A DNA stretch of 7,348 nt from DATJZH01 sp035499215 (GTDB lineage Bacteria > Actinomycetota > Actinomycetes > Streptosporangiales > Streptosporangiaceae), in contig DATJZH010000129.1 in NCBI GenBank assembly GCA_035499215.1, positions 1-7,348 of the forward strand, in the 5' to 3' direction. Within the stretch, counting starts at the first letter, position 1, and every line of letters begins with the position of its first letter. This document shows positions 6,221-7,348 of the stretch, in pieces. The notes under the pieces are model-generated. The model was not told the origin of the DNA and searched no databases. It saw only the letters and a list, made by a program, of their open reading frames with translations. The translations under genes and the position numbers were made by a program.

Positions 6221-7331
6221 GCCATTCGATCCACTGGCCGGACGGATGAGCGCGGGCGAGCAGGCGGCTGCGGTCGCTGGCCTTATCGAAGGTGCGGGCT
6301 CCCAGCACCGCGAAGACACCGCCGTGCTGGTAGTCGCGGATCAGCGCGGGGGGAAGCGGCAGGCCCTGCACGCTGTCCCGGCCCGCCGGTCCCAGCGGGA
6401 CGAGCGGATCAAGGGACAGCCAGGTCACCGGGCGTCGCTGGCCGGCCTCGGCGAGCAGGGCCGCCAGCTCAGCCCGCCGCCGCTCCGGGAGGAACACCGC
6501 CGTATAGGCGTCCGCGACGATGATGCGCTGCTGCGCGGGGATGCCGGCCAGCACCCGGGGGAGCACGTCGATGACGTCGCCGGCGATGATCGTGGCCGGA
6601 TGCCGCCGCGCGATGTCCACGGCCGCCGCCAGCCGGGACAGGGCCGATGCCTCGGGTGGCGCGCAGGCCTGCAGCCAGGCCCGGGCCTCGGGGTCGGCCA
6701 GGTCGACCGGATCAAGATCGACTCCGACTCTGGTGGTGACCGGCGGCAAGCTGGCCGGCGGAGGCGCGACCGGGCCGCGGATCTCACAGGCCAGGGTCAG
6801 GCTGGCCTCAGCCGGGCCGTACGTGCCGGTCCCGATCCGGTACCGGTAACGGTCCAGCTGCAGCCCGAGCCCCGCCCCGGTGCCCAGGTCGACCAGGGCC
6901 ACCGGACCGGCGGATCCGGCGCTGGCCGCCGCGATGCCCATGGCGATCTGGGTGCACCGGGCAACCTCGTTCATCTGGTACCGGTGGCCCTGGCACAGCT
7001 CGGCGATGTCATCCAGGCGCTCCGCGCAGAACGCGCCGAACGCCGGGAAGAACCCTTCGTCAAACCGCGGCTGGGGCGCGCCGTGTTCGGGGAAGTACCC
7101 GGCCAGCGGGACCGGGCGGTCGCGCCGCACCAAGAACGCGATGGCGGCGCTGCCCAGCAGCGCGGGCAGCCGGTCCGCCGGAAGTCCGGCCAGCCGGTCC
7201 AGCAGGTCGTCGTTGGCCGCGATCGCTTCGAACAAAGCCGCGGTCAGCCGCCACGACCGCGGCGCGCCTGGCGGCGACCAGCCCCGGGCCACCCCCACCG
7301 CCTGGACCCGCAGCTCATCAGCGCCAGGCAC
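6177..7331 (-). CDS. DUF2332-family protein, SAM methyltransferase-like
   Basis: Complete 384-residue protein on the minus strand. The GTG start (7331-7329) has GGGGAG about seven bases upstream, just inside the window edge, and the stop is TGA at 6179-6177. Family landmarks in order: an N-terminal helical region (SWRLTAALFEAIAANDDLLD, about 26-45), FFPAFGAFCAERLDDI (94-109), QMNEVARC (119-126, usually QTNEVGRC), VALVDLGTGAGLGLQLDRY (144-162), which resembles the glycine-rich SAM-binding motif I, RVGVDLDPVDLADP (201-214), GDVIDVLP (251-258) and a terminal GQWIEWL (365-371). DUF2332 members are mostly 330-390 residues and their substrate is unknown. No signal peptide or membrane segment is seen. 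It converges on the central block and, unlike its neighbours, shows no frameshift. The last about 13 residues are low-complexity Ser/Pro/Gly. Confidence 0.88.
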   Translation of the reverse strand: MPGADELRVQAVGVARGWSPPGAPRSWRLTAALFEAIAANDDLLDRLAGLPADRLPALLGSAAIAFLVRRDRPVPLAGYFPEHGAPQPRFDEGFFPAFGAFCAERLDDIAELCQGHRYQMNEVARCTQIAMGIAAASAGSAGPVALVDLGTGAGLGLQLDRYRYRIGTGTYGPAEASLTLACEIRGPVAPPPASLPPVTTRVGVDLDPVDLADPEARAWLQACAPPEASALSRLAAAVDIARRHPATIIAGDVIDVLPRVLAGIPAQQRIIVADAYTAVFLPERRRAELAALLAEAGQRRPVTWLSLDPLVPLGPAGRDSVQGLPLPPALIRDYQHGGVFAVLGARTFDKASDRSRLLARAHPSGQWIEWLSPRASASPGGPAR

Positions 7332-7348
7332 GCCCGCACTCCCCAGGA

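Noticed and set aside
1..7348. CRISPR array, tRNA, rRNA, or insertion-sequence ends
   Set aside because: No regularly spaced repeats, tRNA-like cloverleaf, rRNA sequence or terminal inverted repeats with a transposase gene could be found by reading.

Overview
The base composition (very high GC, G/C-rich third codon positions, GTG starts, purine-rich ribosome binding sites) and the protein families point to a high-GC actinomycete chromosome, possibly of the Streptomyces/Streptosporangiales type. This is inferred from composition and family resemblance only; no database was searched.

Left part (1-1357): no intact gene is visible. Two decayed genes lie on the minus strand. A dprA remnant (about 795-1357) can be read only by switching frame at least six times, and it stops inside the Rossmann fold. 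A TfoX N-terminal-domain gene (about 213-560) has one frameshift and no start codon. I see no supportable gene in 1-212 or in about 560-795.

Centre (1498-5880): a co-directional, operon-like block on the plus strand. It begins with a complete CocE/NonD-type hydrolase gene (1498-3234), preceded by a possible promoter. Next come two tandem small genes (3384-3735 and 3732-4135, overlapping as GTGA). Each has an N-terminal region like the leader domain of NHLP (nitrile hydratase-related leader peptide) RiPP precursors, followed by a shared C-terminal motif instead of an obvious core peptide. An internally deleted benzoylformate decarboxylase (mdlC-like) gene follows (4113-4431). The last member is an FAD-linked oxidoreductase of the berberine-bridge-enzyme type (4514-5880). 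Both NHLP-like genes and the oxidoreductase gene each carry one apparent single-base frameshift; in every case the true C-terminus is visible in the next frame. The set looks like a small-molecule metabolism operon that is decaying or was sequenced with indel errors. The mdlC and dprA lesions are too extensive for sequencing error alone.

Right part (5881-7331): about 300 bp with one unrecognised plus-strand reading frame, then a complete minus-strand gene for a DUF2332-family, methyltransferase-like protein (6177-7331), convergent with the central operon.

The most interesting element is the tandem NHLP-like pair. I see no YcaO, SagB-type dehydrogenase, radical SAM enzyme, lanthionine synthetase or exporter gene in the window, so calling this a RiPP cluster would go beyond the evidence.
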